This document shows positions 37,965 through 46,499 of a DNA stretch of 64,000 bases, one piece after another. Under the pieces are notes generated by a model. The model did not search any database. It worked only from the letters and a program-made list of their open reading frames with translations, and had not been told where the DNA came from. Within the stretch, counting starts at the first letter, position 1, and each line of letters opens with the position of its first letter. The stretch covers positions 496,001 to 560,000 of the forward strand of contig CAVPSU010000001.1 of assembly GCA_963708715.1 (NCBI GenBank). Direction: 5' to 3'. This stretch comes from DAIOEK01 sp963708715. GTDB lineage: Bacteria; Chloroflexota; Anaerolineae; Anaerolineales; Anaerolineaceae. Position numbers and translations under genes: made by a program.

Positions 37965-38993
37965 CTATTCCATGCTCGCAGTTTTCTGAGTTCGGATCTC
38001 GCCCAGATTTTCTGCATAATGACAGGCAACCTGATGCCCGGATTGTAATTCGCGAAGAACCGGTTCGCTATCAGAGCAGTCAGGTCTCGCCCATGGGCAA
38101 CGGGGATGGAATCGACAACCGGACGGTGGGTTCAGCGGACTTGGGACATCGCCAGCTAAAATTATCCTTTCCTTCTTCAAACCTGGGACAGGAGAAGGGA
38201 TAGCGGACAGGAGGGCTTTGGTATATGGGTGCAGCGGGAGCCGAAACAGTTCTTCACGGGAGCATATCTCAACAATTTTGCCCAGATACATTACAGCAAC
38301 CCGATCCGAAATATGTTCTACCACACCAAGATTGTGTGCAACGAATAGATAGGTCAAACCAAATTCTCGTTGCAATTCTTTTAATAGATTGAGAACTTGC
38401 GCCTGGACAGACACATCAAGGGCGGAAACGGGCTCATCGAGCACGAGGAATTTGGGTCTGAGGACGAGTGCGCGGGCGATACCGATCCGCTGCCTTTGTC
38501 CACCGGAGAATTCATGCGGATACCGGGTGGCATGGTAATCTTCCAATCCAACTTTCCGCATGATTTCTAAAACTTGATGGAATCGCTCTTTTCCAGAACC
38601 GATATTATGGATTTTCAAGCCTTCCGCAATGGATTCGCCGATCGGCAAACGGGGATCGAGAGATGCATATGGATCCTGAAATATTATTTGCATATTGCGA
38701 CGCATTTTCTTAAGGTCAGAGCCTTTTAATGCAAATATGTCTTCTCCATTGAAGAGAACTTCACCGCTGGTGTGCTGTAATAACCGAATAATGGTATGTC
38801 CAACAGTAGACTTTCCACATCCAGATTCTCCAACCAGACCAAGCGTCTCACCCTCTTTGATATCAAACGAGACATCATCCACTGCTTGAACATGGGCGAC
38901 TACTCGTTTGAAGACGCCACCCATAACCGGGTAATATTTGACCAGGTGTTTTACTTCCACCAAATTTGTTCGAGGAGTAACCAAATCATTCAT
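37965..38993 (-). CDS. Dpp/Opp-type ABC ATPase (DppF-like)
   Basis: Second ATPase of the peptide importer, 342 residues. Walker A GESGCGKSTVGHTIIRLL, signature FSGGQRQRIGIARAL, Walker B FLVLDEPVSALDVS. The C-terminal oligopeptide-transporter tail has the cysteines in SGCRFHPRCPWARPDC. It is the last gene of the five-gene operon, 12 bp after the DppD-like gene. Confidence 0.93.
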   Translation of the reverse strand: MNDLVTPRTNLVEVKHLVKYYPVMGGVFKRVVAHVQAVDDVSFDIKEGETLGLVGESGCGKSTVGHTIIRLLQHTSGEVLFNGEDIFALKGSDLKKMRRNMQIIFQDPYASLDPRLPIGESIAEGLKIHNIGSGKERFHQVLEIMRKVGLEDYHATRYPHEFSGGQRQRIGIARALVLRPKFLVLDEPVSALDVSVQAQVLNLLKELQREFGLTYLFVAHNLGVVEHISDRVAVMYLGKIVEICSREELFRLPLHPYTKALLSAIPSPVPGLKKERIILAGDVPSPLNPPSGCRFHPRCPWARPDCSDSEPVLRELQSGHQVACHYAENLGEIRTQKTASME

Positions 38994-39005
38994 CTATGTG
39001 ATCCC

Positions 39006-40067
39006 TTATCCAGTGACAACTGGAATATCCTCATTCTTCAAAGGTGCAGTATGACCTTCTCCGTCTTGATAAAGCCAACAGCGCGTCAGGTGATCGTTCT
39101 TTCCATGTGTCGGGATAAGATCTGGTTCGTGTTGGGTGCAGATTTTCATTCCGTACTGCTCCCGGACACGACAACGAGTCGAAAATTTACACCCCGCAGG
39201 TAGATCGATCAAGTTCGGTACATTACCCGGGATTGCATCCAGGGTTTCCTTGATCTCACCAACGACAGGAACAGAGGATAATAATCCTACCGTGTAAGGA
39301 TGCAGCGGGTTATTAAAGATGGATGTGACAGTTGCCTGCTCCACAATTCGACCAGCGTACATGATCGCCACCCGATCTGCCATTTCTGCGATAATCCCCA
39401 GATCATGTGTGATCAAGATGATGGAAGTATTGAATTTTGAGCGTAAATCCGTTAGCAGTGAAAGAATTTGTGCCTGGATAGTCACATCAAGTGCAGTTGT
39501 TGGTTCATCAGCTATCAACAATGTTGGATTCAAGGCTAATGCCATTGCGATCATCACACGCTGCGCCTGACCGCCAGACATTTCATGAGGGTATGCATTC
39601 GCTTTCTTTTCGGCATCCGGAATTCCTACCAATTTCATCAATTCAATGGCTTTTTCTTTTGCGTGCTTTTTATCAACCTCACCATGAATTTCAAAAACCT
39701 CAACGATCTGGTCACCCACAGTGAAGACCGGATTTAAGCAGCTTTGAGGTTGTTGAAAGATCATGGATATATGGGCGCCACGCATCCTCTCCATTTTAGA
39801 TTCAGAGAGAAGCAATAGATCTTTACCTTCGAAAAAGATCTTCCCTTCCAGAATTTTCCCGGGTGGTTCAATCAAACGCATGATTGACAACGAAGTAACA
39901 CTTTTTCCACAGCCAGATTCTCCAACCAGACCGAGAATTTCACCGGGAAACACCTGAAGATTAACATTATCCACAGCTTTTACGATGCCGTCATCACTAT
40001 AGTAATACGTAACGAGACCTTGAATATCCAGTAAAGGAACTTGATTTTCCATCTTATTCAACTCCAT
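39006..40067 (-). CDS. Dpp/Opp-type ABC ATPase (DppD-like)
   Basis: First ATPase of the peptide importer, 353 residues. Walker A GESGCGKSVTSLSIMRL, signature MSGGQAQRVMIAMAL, Walker B LLIADEPTTALDVT, and a C-terminal Cys-rich tail (AGCKFSTRCRVRE, later a Cys before TQHEPDL). Begins 3 bp after the DppC-like gene. Confidence 0.93.
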   Translation of the reverse strand: MELNKMENQVPLLDIQGLVTYYYSDDGIVKAVDNVNLQVFPGEILGLVGESGCGKSVTSLSIMRLIEPPGKILEGKIFFEGKDLLLLSESKMERMRGAHISMIFQQPQSCLNPVFTVGDQIVEVFEIHGEVDKKHAKEKAIELMKLVGIPDAEKKANAYPHEMSGGQAQRVMIAMALALNPTLLIADEPTTALDVTIQAQILSLLTDLRSKFNTSIILITHDLGIIAEMADRVAIMYAGRIVEQATVTSIFNNPLHPYTVGLLSSVPVVGEIKETLDAIPGNVPNLIDLPAGCKFSTRCRVREQYGMKICTQHEPDLIPTHGKNDHLTRCWLYQDGEGHTAPLKNEDIPVVTG

Positions 40068-40070
40068 CCC

Positions 40071-41012
40071 CTACTCAGCAGATCTAAGTCTTGGGTCGAT
40101 GGCGTCACGTAATCCATCACCTAATAGATTAAATGCCAGCACAGTGATCATGATGGCGATTCCCGGGAAGAAAACCAGATGCGGTGCGGTAAATACCTGG
40201 TTTCGTTCAGTTCCCAGCATAGTACCCCATTCAGCCAGTGGTGGCTGTGCACCTAAACCGATAAAGGAAAGTGCGGCTGCATCCAAAATAGCAACTCCAA
40301 TTCCGAGGGTTGCACGGACGATCAACGGAGGAATTGCATTTGGAAGAATTCTCTGAAAAAGAATATGCCAATGCGAAGCGCCTAAAGCTCTTGAGGCGGA
40401 TACATAGGAATTTTCCTTTACTGATAATACACTGGCGCGAACCACCCTTGCATAAGAAGGGATCGATACTATCGCAATCGCCAATAAGGCGTTTTGTAAT
40501 CCTTTCCCTAGCACCGAGACAATGGTGATGGCTAATAACAGGGATGGGAACGCAAGCAATACATCCAGGATGCGCATAATGACATTATCCAGCCAACCCC
40601 CGGTATATCCTGCAAAGGCGCCCAACAGCGTTCCGATTATGATCGCGACAGCAACCGTCGAAAAACCGACATACAACGAGATTCGCGTACCAAAAATTAC
40701 CCGTGTAAATTCATCCCTAACATTCCCGTCGATGCCCATTAAGTGTTGCGGCTGATCTGCCGGGCATCCGAACAAATGGATGCAGGGGACATCTCTGCGG
40801 GTTACCTGTTCAACCCCGATCAGCACTTGGTCCGGCGAATAGGGAGTCAAGAAGGGAGCGAAGACAGCGATCAAGATGATTGCTCCCAAAAGGACCATCC
40901 CTACGATGGCTGAGCGTTGCTTGAATATTCGACGAAGAGTTAACCGCCACAAGCTGTTGGAGCGGTAATCTTTGATTGCCATTTGGCCATTAAGTGTGGT
41001 TTGAGCAGTCAT
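40071..41012 (-). CDS. Dpp/Opp-type permease (DppC-like)
   Basis: Inner-membrane permease, 313 residues, about six helices with the EAA loop around ASRALGASHWHILFQRILPN. The outside loop after helix 1 carries two nearby cysteines (DVPCIHLFGCPADQPQHLMG) that could form a disulphide or metal site, absent from the common E. coli-type loop. Precedes dppD by 3 bp. Confidence 0.92.
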   Translation of the reverse strand: MTAQTTLNGQMAIKDYRSNSLWRLTLRRIFKQRSAIVGMVLLGAIILIAVFAPFLTPYSPDQVLIGVEQVTRRDVPCIHLFGCPADQPQHLMGIDGNVRDEFTRVIFGTRISLYVGFSTVAVAIIIGTLLGAFAGYTGGWLDNVIMRILDVLLAFPSLLLAITIVSVLGKGLQNALLAIAIVSIPSYARVVRASVLSVKENSYVSASRALGASHWHILFQRILPNAIPPLIVRATLGIGVAILDAAALSFIGLGAQPPLAEWGTMLGTERNQVFTAPHLVFFPGIAIMITVLAFNLLGDGLRDAIDPRLRSAE

Positions 41013-41015
41013 TTA

Positions 41016-42095
41016 TTACTCCAACCGTATACGCGGATCGATAAACACATAGGATAAGTCCACCAAGAGATTGATAAATACATAACCAGTTGCGATGACA
41101 ACGGTGAATGCCTGGATGATCGGAAAATCTCGGGCAGTGATCGCATCATATAAAATTCTTCCGACCCCAGCCAGACCGAAAATCGTTTCCGTTAACAGAG
41201 CTCCGGCAAATAGAATTCCAAACTCCAAGCCAATGATGGTGACAATTGGTAGCATGGCGTTTCGAAGAGCGTGTTTCAGGATGACCAGGTTTTTCCGTAA
41301 CCCTTTCGCGCGAGCGGTCCGAATATAATCCTGTTTCAAGACTTCCAGCATAGAAGAACGCGTCATTCGGGCAATAATGGCAAGAGGAATTGTCCCCAGT
41401 GCAGCGGCAGGTAGCAGAAGATGTTTGATCGCGTCGCCGACCAACTGCCAATTTCCAGTCACTATTCCGTTGAGGATGTATAAATTGGAAAAAAATTCCA
41501 AAATGTAGAACTTCGTGGTGGCTGGCTCAGCCACCCAGCCCCAGATCTGATAAAAGGGGACTGATGATATTCCAGCGGTAAGACGTCCTGACGGGGGTAA
41601 CCAGAATGGTGTGTCCTTCAATAACAAGGCAAAAGCGTATGCCAGCATCAAACCAAGCCAATATACAGGCATGGATACTCCCATGTTCGTAACAACCATG
41701 GTCGCCACATCAATAGACGAGTTCCTTTTTACAGCTGAGATTATCCCCGCCGGAATACCAATTACAACCGAAAAAATAAGAGCAAGAAATCCCAATTCCA
41801 TCGTCATTGGCAGACGTTCGGCAAGGATCAATATTACCGGTCGGCTGAAGCGGATCGATTCCCCAAAATCGCCCTGAACTATCCTCCCAATATAGATGCC
41901 AAACTGGACTGGAATCGGTTTGTCAAATCCATATTGTTTCGTAAATCGTTCACAAACATCTGCTGTCGCTTTTTCCCCAAGCATAGCCCGGCAAGGATCA
42001 CCTGGAATCATTCGGGTTAATGTGAATGTGACAACCAGGATTCCAAACAATACCGGTATGGCAAGAAGAACACGTCTGATAATATATTGAAGCAT
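41016..42095 (-). CDS. Dpp/Opp-type permease (DppB-like)
   Basis: Inner-membrane permease, 359 residues. N-terminal MLQYIIRRVLLAIPVLFGIL and RMIPGDPCRAMLG are typical, and the EAA loop is DYIRTARAKGLRKNLVILKH. The loop between helices 3 and 4 is enlarged (about 60 residues, WGWVAEPATTKFYILEFFSN). Pairs with the DppC-like permease, 3 bp downstream. Confidence 0.93.
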   Translation of the reverse strand: MLQYIIRRVLLAIPVLFGILVVTFTLTRMIPGDPCRAMLGEKATADVCERFTKQYGFDKPIPVQFGIYIGRIVQGDFGESIRFSRPVILILAERLPMTMELGFLALIFSVVIGIPAGIISAVKRNSSIDVATMVVTNMGVSMPVYWLGLMLAYAFALLLKDTPFWLPPSGRLTAGISSVPFYQIWGWVAEPATTKFYILEFFSNLYILNGIVTGNWQLVGDAIKHLLLPAAALGTIPLAIIARMTRSSMLEVLKQDYIRTARAKGLRKNLVILKHALRNAMLPIVTIIGLEFGILFAGALLTETIFGLAGVGRILYDAITARDFPIIQAFTVVIATGYVFINLLVDLSYVFIDPRIRLE

Positions 42096-42209
42096 TGTCG
42101 ATCCAAATTGTTATAAAGGATAATGGTGCAACGCGGGATGTAGCCAAAATCCAGGCTGGACCATCCCGCGTTGCATTTGGTCAATTAATTTACATGTACA
42201 AAACCGATA

Positions 42210-43877
42210 TTACTCGGCCGGTACATTTAGAAGTTTCTGCCACAGCGTACTGAAATACTCAAATGAACCAGTATTTCCCTTGTGGAGAGGATTAGCGGCA
42301 TCCCAGGCAACGATCCAAGACTCAGCTACATCAGCAGCGTCCAGCTTGGAACCATCGTGGAAAGTAACTCCAGGGCGAAGGTGGCAAGTCCAGACAGTCA
42401 GATCAGCATTCGGATCGCAGGAAGTAGCCAATCCGGGTTTGACTTCAGTTCCGCCGACTTCGAAAGACAGCAGGGATTCAAGAGCCTGTTCGCATGCACG
42501 CAGTGATTCACCATCGGTTTCATCATTGCAGTACAAGGAAATAGGTTCAGCATTCTGCATCCAGACGAAGTTCTCGCGGCTTCCCGGTTTCACAACAGAG
42601 AAGTTTTCGTTGCCGAGCGGGGAGGCATGAGCACCTTCCACGTCAGCGCGGTAAGCGACACCGGAACCGCCATGAGCTACAGGAACCACCGGAACCAGTT
42701 CTTTGATCGCATTGTTGGCGGCTTCATAGATGGCTTTGGATTCGGCTGGGTCGGCGATACTTGCACCCTTGACCAGATTCTCGTAGATCTCTGGGTAGGG
42801 GGTACCGAACTGAGCCTGGGATTGACCAAAGTGATAATCCAGGAAGTTGGTGATGTGCGGGTAATCAGCATTCCAACCCAGGAGGTGGAAACCATTCAAG
42901 CGACCTTGGGCAGAATCATCGATGAAAGCACCTGATTCCATAACGGTAATTTCTGCATCGATATTCAGATTCTGTTTAAGTTGATCCTGGATATCGGTGG
43001 CAACCAGAGTTACCTGGGGTAGATAGGCGCGGACAACGTCGCGTAAGTATAGATTGGTCTTGAATCCATCCGGGAAACCAGCTTCAGCCAGAAGGGCTTT
43101 ACCAGCCGCTGGATCAAAGGAATACCAATCTTCTCCAACACAACCATTGGGGATCGCGCATGGTGTGAAATGGGTAGCGACTTCTGATCCCTTGGGATAG
43201 AAGTTGTCTACGATTCGCTGGCGATCGATGCCCATGGCAACAGCCTGGCGAACTTTGACATTGTCAAAGGGCGGGAAAGTATTAGTCATTCCAATGTAGA
43301 AGATATTCAGGACTTCGCGTTGTTTCATAGCCAGGTTCGTATCAGCTTCAATGGTGGCGAAATCTTCAGGAGCCGGGTTGTCGATGCCATCCACAGTACC
43401 AGATTGGAGCTCGAGTAAGCGGGCAGCTGATTCAGCAGACCATTTGAATACAATGTTCGGGACCTTGCCAGCATCGCCCCAGTATTTCTCATTTTTCTTG
43501 AAAACAATACTGTCGCCACGATTCCATTTTTCTACTGAGTAGGGACCCGTTCCGACTGGCTTCTCAAGGATTTGTCCGGTTGGCATTGCATATTCAATGT
43601 ATTCACGAGGTTGAATAGAGAATGCTGAGAAAGCAGCTTTGGACGGGAACGCAGGATCGGGAGCGCACAGGCTGAATTCGATAGTGAGTTCATCCAGAGT
43701 CTTGATTTCTTTGATCAGCCCACCATAATCGCAGCTGGGTGCAGCCAATGACAAGGCTTCATATGGTTTTTCTTTATAACCTGCAGCAGGGACTTGCGCT
43801 TGTGGCTGGCAGGCAGCAAGCACCATGCTCAGAACGACCACAACAGCCAATACAACAAACAACATTTTTTTATTCAC
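42210..43877 (-). CDS. Family-5 peptide-binding lipoprotein, circularly permuted
   Basis: Extracytoplasmic receptor of the transporter, 555 residues from a GTG at 43877 with GGAGG five bases ahead; lipobox LAAC at residue 23. Family-5 receptors normally open with the segment PGLA...HLRPGV.FHDG...ADV and only later have the VxxxDxxTxxFxL segment. Here the order is reversed: residues 54-68 read LIKEIKTLDELTIEF, and the usual N-terminal part lies at residues 465-555 (GLATSCDPNADL, HLRPGVTFHDGSKLDAADV, SFEYFSTLW). The rest (ADTNLAMKQ, KVRQAVAMGIDRQRI) is in normal order, so the fold appears circularly permuted and complete. Confidence 0.88.
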   Translation of the reverse strand: MNKKMLFVVLAVVVVLSMVLAACQPQAQVPAAGYKEKPYEALSLAAPSCDYGGLIKEIKTLDELTIEFSLCAPDPAFPSKAAFSAFSIQPREYIEYAMPTGQILEKPVGTGPYSVEKWNRGDSIVFKKNEKYWGDAGKVPNIVFKWSAESAARLLELQSGTVDGIDNPAPEDFATIEADTNLAMKQREVLNIFYIGMTNTFPPFDNVKVRQAVAMGIDRQRIVDNFYPKGSEVATHFTPCAIPNGCVGEDWYSFDPAAGKALLAEAGFPDGFKTNLYLRDVVRAYLPQVTLVATDIQDQLKQNLNIDAEITVMESGAFIDDSAQGRLNGFHLLGWNADYPHITNFLDYHFGQSQAQFGTPYPEIYENLVKGASIADPAESKAIYEAANNAIKELVPVVPVAHGGSGVAYRADVEGAHASPLGNENFSVVKPGSRENFVWMQNAEPISLYCNDETDGESLRACEQALESLLSFEVGGTEVKPGLATSCDPNADLTVWTCHLRPGVTFHDGSKLDAADVAESWIVAWDAANPLHKGNTGSFEYFSTLWQKLLNVPAE

Positions 43878-43985
43878 AATCTCCTCCGTAAAACGTATCA
43901 AATATAGTATTGAATGGCGATTTAAATGCAATATAGGAAGTCCAGCACCTCCCTTCATGAGATTGTTAATTATTGATTAGTATGC

Positions 43986-44015
43986 ATTATATAACATATA
44001 AAAATCATATGTCAA
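43986..44015 (-). promoter_or_regulatory. Promoter of the peptide-transport operon
   Basis: TTGACA, an 18-base A/T-rich spacer, then TATAAT on the minus strand, about 110 bases before the binding-protein start. Both hexamers match consensus. Confidence 0.75.
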
Positions 44016-44172
44016 TTATGATGATAATCAGCTTTTGGCACGGTGTCCTGCTATATGAGACAAACACACCAATTTGCATACCGAATCACCAGCAATGGGG
44101 GTTAGGTTTACTACCCATGTAAACTAGTTAAGGGTATACTCACAGTCTCAACCCCAATTTGGAGGTCCTATA

Positions 44173-45096
44173 ATGAAACGAGCGGTCAGCATTAGCATCG
44201 GCTCTTCAAAAAGAAACAAAGCTGTGGAAATCGAGTTGTTGGGTGAAACAGTTCAGATCGAACGCATCGGCACGGATGGTGACATGGATAAAGCCGCTGC
44301 CATGTATCGCGAATTGGATGGTGTTGTCGATGCGTTTGGCGTAGGTGGTGCTGACCTTGGAGTAATGGTGGATCGTCATTGGTACCCACTTTATTCAGTT
44401 CATAAAATGGTAAGGGATATTAAAATCACCCCGACAGTTGATGGGACGGGGTTAAAAAATACGCTGGAAAAAAAATCCGCTTCCATATTAAAACGGGTTT
44501 TAGGTGAAACTGCCACTACCGGAAAGAAAGCATTAATTATGACCGGGGTGGACCGCTGGGGGATGCTCGAATCTTTTGTAGAAAACGGCTACGAGTGCAC
44601 TTTTGGAGATATGATGTTCTCACTCGGAATGCCCTTTGCTCTCCACCGATCCGACTCAGTAAAATTAATGGCGTCGTTGCTAATGCCAATTGCTGGCAGA
44701 GTTCCATTCCATTGGGTATATCCAACCGGTAAAGAACAGGAAAAACGGACACCTAAATATTCCAATTGGTTTTACTGGGCGGATGTTATCGCCGGCGATT
44801 GCCATTACATTACCCGCTATATGCCTGAGCGATTAGCCGGAAAAACTATTGTGACCAATACGACCACCCAAGATGATATCCAATTGTTCAAAGATGCAGG
44901 TATCAAGTCAGTACTTACTACAACACCGGTATTGGATGGTAGGTCATTCGGTACAAATATGATGGAGGCTGCCATTATGGCAGCTTCTGGTCGGAAAGAT
45001 CCAATCGACTATGCCCACCCGGGAACCTATTTTACTGAATTGGGCAAGCTGGTTGAACAGATCGGATTTGAACCACAATACCAGGAGCTCAATTGA
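44173..45096 (+). CDS. Quinate/shikimate dehydrogenase-like protein
   Basis: A 307-residue protein of the kind commonly annotated 'quinate 5-dehydrogenase' in anaerobes; that activity is not evident from motifs. It starts MKRAVSISIGSSKRNKAVEI, then GTDGDMDKAAAMYRELDGVV and DAFGVGGADL, with no clear GxGxxG. GGAGG stands 7 bases before the ATG. First of three genes joined by 1-4-bp overlaps to a nucleotidyltransferase and a PAP2 phosphatase, so a shared pathway is likely. Confidence 0.6.
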   Translation: MKRAVSISIGSSKRNKAVEIELLGETVQIERIGTDGDMDKAAAMYRELDGVVDAFGVGGADLGVMVDRHWYPLYSVHKMVRDIKITPTVDGTGLKNTLEKKSASILKRVLGETATTGKKALIMTGVDRWGMLESFVENGYECTFGDMMFSLGMPFALHRSDSVKLMASLLMPIAGRVPFHWVYPTGKEQEKRTPKYSNWFYWADVIAGDCHYITRYMPERLAGKTIVTNTTTQDDIQLFKDAGIKSVLTTTPVLDGRSFGTNMMEAAIMAASGRKDPIDYAHPGTYFTELGKLVEQIGFEPQYQELN

Positions 45097-45872
45097 TGGA
45101 TGCCATAATCACTGCCGGGGGAATTCCCCTTCCTGGAGAACCTCTTTATGAATACACCCGCGGTGGATCCAAAGCCATGTTGGACTTGGCTGGAAAGCCG
45201 ATGATCCAATGGGTCCTGGACGCGATAAGTCGATCACCTAAAATCAATCACATCATCGTGATTGGTCTCAGCGAGCTGGGTGGAATCACCTGTCCCAAGC
45301 CGATCACATTTCTTCCAAACCAGAAGGATATGCTTGCCAATATCAATATTGGGCTTGATGCCCTCAAACGTCTTCAGACAGGGTCAGAATATGTGTTGAT
45401 CGCTGCCTCAGATGTTCCGGGTATCACCACCGAGATGGTGAATTGGATGGTGGATACGGTTGAGATATCCCACTCGGATATTTGTTACCAAGTCATAAAA
45501 CGCGATCTGATGGAAGGAAAATTCCCTGCTTCCCACCGTACATATACACATCTCAAGGGAATGCAAATTTGCGGTGGAGACGTAAATGCGGTACGGGTGA
45601 ATATGGACCCGAGCGTTAGCAATCTGTGGGAACAATTGATCGCCTCCCGCAAGAATCCGATCAAGCAGGCATCCATTCTTGGTTTCGATGTATTATTCGG
45701 ATTATTATTCCGTTCCGCTACAATTGAAGAACTCGCCCGAATGATCAGCAAACGACTAAAAATAACTGGGAAAGTGATCCAATGTCCCTACGCAGAGATG
45801 GGTATGGATGTAGACAAGCCCAATCAGTTAGAGATAATGCGTCATTTCCTTTCCAGGAGGCTGGTCGGGTGA
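45096..45872 (+). CDS. MobA-like NTP transferase
   Basis: Nucleotidyltransferase of 258 residues. N-terminal MDAIITAGGIPLPGEPLYEY is a variant of the GGxSxRxG nucleotide loop, with an insertion, followed by GGSKAMLDLAGKPMIQWVLD and the metal-binding ASDVPG. The start ATG at 45096 is favoured by AGGAG eight bases upstream over a TTG at 45093; it overlaps the previous stop by one base. Whether the acceptor is a sugar phosphate, molybdopterin or lipid head group cannot be told. Confidence 0.8.
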   Translation: MDAIITAGGIPLPGEPLYEYTRGGSKAMLDLAGKPMIQWVLDAISRSPKINHIIVIGLSELGGITCPKPITFLPNQKDMLANINIGLDALKRLQTGSEYVLIAASDVPGITTEMVNWMVDTVEISHSDICYQVIKRDLMEGKFPASHRTYTHLKGMQICGGDVNAVRVNMDPSVSNLWEQLIASRKNPIKQASILGFDVLFGLLFRSATIEELARMISKRLKITGKVIQCPYAEMGMDVDKPNQLEIMRHFLSRRLVG

Positions 45873-46432
45873 AATTGCAGGAATTGATAGAGTGGGATGA
45901 AACAACCTCTAAAAACATGCAAATTGTGGAGACCGATCACAGCCTGAAACCATTGGCTGTTATTTTCGCCCACTCAGGTGATTCTTGGTTTTGGTTGGTT
46001 GGGCTTGTCGTCATCTTCCTTTTGGGCAATCCATTCTGGCGAAATATTTCTCTCGTTTTTACCATCAGCTTCATACCATTGGCAGCGATTGTATTGTGGA
46101 TAAAATTCACCATCCGCCGAAAACGACCAGAAGGTCAATGGGGACAGATTTATCGCATCACAGATCCACACTCCTTTCCATCCGGTCATGCAGCAAGAGC
46201 GTATCTATTCGCCACTCTTGCTATCGGATTTGGACCGGTTTGGTTTGCCATATTGTTATTCATATGGGCACCGCTGGTATGTCTGGCACGGGTATTGACT
46301 GGGGTTCACTATATTTCTGATGTAATTGCAGGGATGGTTGTCGGTATACTAAGCGGCGTATTTATCCTTGCCATTCTACCCGCACTCTCCCCATTTATCC
46401 CGGTACTGATCAAAATACTACCAGCCTTCTGA
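45869..46432 (+). CDS. PAP2-superfamily membrane phosphatase
   Basis: A 187-residue membrane phosphatase with about five helices. The three active-site motifs are present: KFTIRRKRP, SFPSGHAAR and ARVLTGVHYISD. The start is a GTG at 45869 overlapping the previous stop by 4 bp, with AGGAGG eight bases ahead. Likely substrate is a lipid phosphate or diphosphate, such as undecaprenyl diphosphate or phosphatidic acid. Ends the three-gene operon. Confidence 0.88.
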   Translation: MKLQELIEWDETTSKNMQIVETDHSLKPLAVIFAHSGDSWFWLVGLVVIFLLGNPFWRNISLVFTISFIPLAAIVLWIKFTIRRKRPEGQWGQIYRITDPHSFPSGHAARAYLFATLAIGFGPVWFAILLFIWAPLVCLARVLTGVHYISDVIAGMVVGILSGVFILAILPALSPFIPVLIKILPAF

Positions 46433-46445
46433 TCCGATTAATAAT

Positions 46446-46484
46446 AAATAAGCCTGTCGTATAGTCACGGTAGGCTTATTTTTA
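46446..46484. terminator. Terminator between PAP2 and ATP-grasp genes
   Basis: AAATAAGCCT and AGGCTTATTT are perfect 10-bp arms about a 16-base loop, followed by a T run. The genes converge here, so it may work in both directions. Confidence 0.8.
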
Positions 46485-46499
46485 TGGATATATCAGGAA

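Noticed and set aside
43878..43958. Earlier start for the peptide-binding lipoprotein
   Set aside because: An upstream in-frame start would put 27 polar residues before the signal peptide. The GTG at 43877 has GGAGG at the right distance and gives a normal lipoprotein signal.
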